This document shows positions 6,047 through 6,992 of a stretch of 6,992 nucleotides of DNA, one piece after another (the first letter of the stretch is position 1; every line of letters starts with the position of its first letter). The DNA lies in NCBI GenBank assembly GCA_009925965.1, contig RFPW01000115.1, positions 1 through 6,992 on the forward strand, given 5' to 3'. The stretch is from Betaproteobacteria bacterium. GTDB taxonomy: Bacteria; Pseudomonadota; Gammaproteobacteria; Burkholderiales; Burkholderiaceae_E. The notes beneath the pieces were generated by a model, which did no database searches, was not told where the DNA came from, and saw only the letters and a program-made list of their open reading frames with translations. The translations under genes were made by a program, and so were the position numbers.

Positions 6047-6992
6047 TCAACAACTTCGGCGTGATTGCGCGATGGTGGCTCCTGGCCGCATGGCGAATGC
6101 AACCCGGGCGTTGGATCGTCGCAATCATCGCGATCGCAAGCGGTGTCGCGATGGCTCTGGCAATTCATCTGGTCAATGGCTCCGCTCTCGATGAGTTCCG
6201 CGACGCGATTGCACGTGTCAACGGCAATGCGCAGTTGCAACTGGTCAGTTCCGCAGGCCTCTTCGATGAATCCGTCTGGCCAGTCGTCGCCAGTGCGCCA
6301 GAAGTGGCGCAAGCCAGCCCAGTGCTCGACCTGCGCCTCGGTTCTTCTCGTCAGGATGCCTACCGCGTCGTCGGAGTCGACGTGCTGCGGGCGGCTGCTG
6401 TCACGCCAGCCCTTCTCCCAACCCCGGCGACAGCCGAAACAGATCGTGGTTCTTTGTCTGCGCTGTTTGCAGCCGATCAGGTATTCCTGTCCGAACAATC
6501 CCGCAGGCAGTTTGGTTCGCCAGCCAACGGCGATTCAATCGAACTGATCGTAGGCCTCAGCAAAGTCAGGCTCGAGGTCGCAGGATCCGTCGATCTCGAT
6601 GACCGGATTCTGCTCACGGATCTGGCGACAGCGCAGTGGCGCTTTAATGCACTTGGACGGCTGAGCCGAATCGACCTCCGTCTGGATCCCACCCTGCCCA
6701 AAGCGATTGCCATTGGCCGACTGCACGATCGCTTAACCCGTGCCGGCTTCAAGGGACTTGAGCTTCTGGAGCCAGATGCCTCGGTGCAACGTATGTCTAA
6801 TTTGTCGCGAGCCTATCGCGTCAACCTCGCCGTGCTCGCCCTCGTGGCGCTGTTTACAGGGGCGTTCTTGGTCTGGACTGCTTTGACGCTTGCGGTCCGA
6901 CGCCAACGCGCGGTTCTGGCGCTGCTGGGTGTTCTGGGCATGCCACCGAGCAGGGTCACTGCGCTGGTCGCATTGCAGGGCCTTACGGTTGC
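6043..6992 (+). CDS. ABC transporter permease, FtsX/MacB-type (partial, 3' end missing)
   Basis: An ATG at 6043 overlaps the ATPase stop (ATGA), and the frame is open for 316 codons to the right edge. A transmembrane helix lies at about residues 24-44 (WIVAIIAIASGVAMALAIHL). A periplasmic domain of about 210 residues follows, of MacB_PCD type, with typical phrases such as VAQASPVLDLRL (88-99) and YRVVGVDVL (107-115). A second helix lies at about 260-285, then a basic cytoplasmic loop (RRQR, 286-289) with AVLALLGVLGMPPSRV, the usual FtsX coupling segment, then the start of a third helix. This is the topology of FtsX-domain permeases. It should pair with the ATPase directly upstream. The absent C-terminus would tell whether it has 4 helices (LolC/E, MacB) or the duplicated 8-10 helix form (YbbP/AttF-like). 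Substrate unknown. Confidence 0.92.
   Translation, partial: MINNFGVIARWWLLAAWRMQPGRWIVAIIAIASGVAMALAIHLVNGSALDEFRDAIARVNGNAQLQLVSSAGLFDESVWPVVASAPEVAQASPVLDLRLGSSRQDAYRVVGVDVLRAAAVTPALLPTPATAETDRGSLSALFAADQVFLSEQSRRQFGSPANGDSIELIVGLSKVRLEVAGSVDLDDRILLTDLATAQWRFNALGRLSRIDLRLDPTLPKAIAIGRLHDRLTRAGFKGLELLEPDASVQRMSNLSRAYRVNLAVLALVALFTGAFLVWTALTLAVRRQRAVLALLGVLGMPPSRVTALVALQGLTV

Noticed and set aside
6130..6137. GCGATCGC palindrome like the cyanobacterial HIP1 repeat
   Set aside because: Only an isolated copy was noticed, and GATCG/CGATC combinations are frequent in this GC-rich sequence. Gene content is not cyanobacterial.
6065..6547. Plus-strand 160-codon frame inside the permease region
   Set aside because: The frame beginning at 6043 gives a clear FtsX/MacB-type protein over the same bases; this one is Ser/Arg-rich with no family features.

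Overview
The window looks like chromosomal housekeeping DNA from a gammaproteobacterium of roughly 60% G+C. The call rests on gene content and order: a YafS-type SAM methyltransferase beside mltD, then fabI. From memory, E. coli has mltD-gloB-yafS together and Pseudomonas keeps fabI close to mltD. The lineage below class is not resolved. Coding density is very high, and no RNA gene, insertion sequence, CRISPR array or clear intrinsic terminator was seen.

Left block (1-1355): the N-terminus of an unrecognised membrane-anchored or exported protein runs off the left edge on the minus strand. It diverges across a short AT-rich gap from a complete class I/II PLP-dependent aminotransferase, probably with a TTG start. 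Middle block (1373-2300): a minus-strand methyltransferase of the YafS type converges on the aminotransferase. It diverges from mltD across 118 bases, which hold a possible 25-codon leader ORF. gloB, usual in this neighbourhood, is absent from this position.

Right block (2301-6992): five tightly packed plus-strand genes form a probable envelope operon. They are an MltD-type lytic transglycosylase (two LysM domains and a long basic tail), the enoyl-ACP reductase FabI, a 69-residue lipoprotein, an ABC ATPase of the LolD/MacB/YbbA group, and an FtsX/MacB-type permease cut by the right edge. Spacings are 31 bases, 2 bases, a TGATG overlap and an ATGA overlap. Peptidoglycan cleavage, fatty acid synthesis and an envelope ABC system would thus be co-expressed. 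The ATPase and permease almost certainly form one complex; what it handles is unknown.

No wholly new system is evident. The points most worth checking are a C10 tract inside mltD that could switch it on and off by slippage, an mltD with no lipobox, the leader ORF overlapping the mltD start, and the small lipoprotein coupled to the LolD-like transporter.
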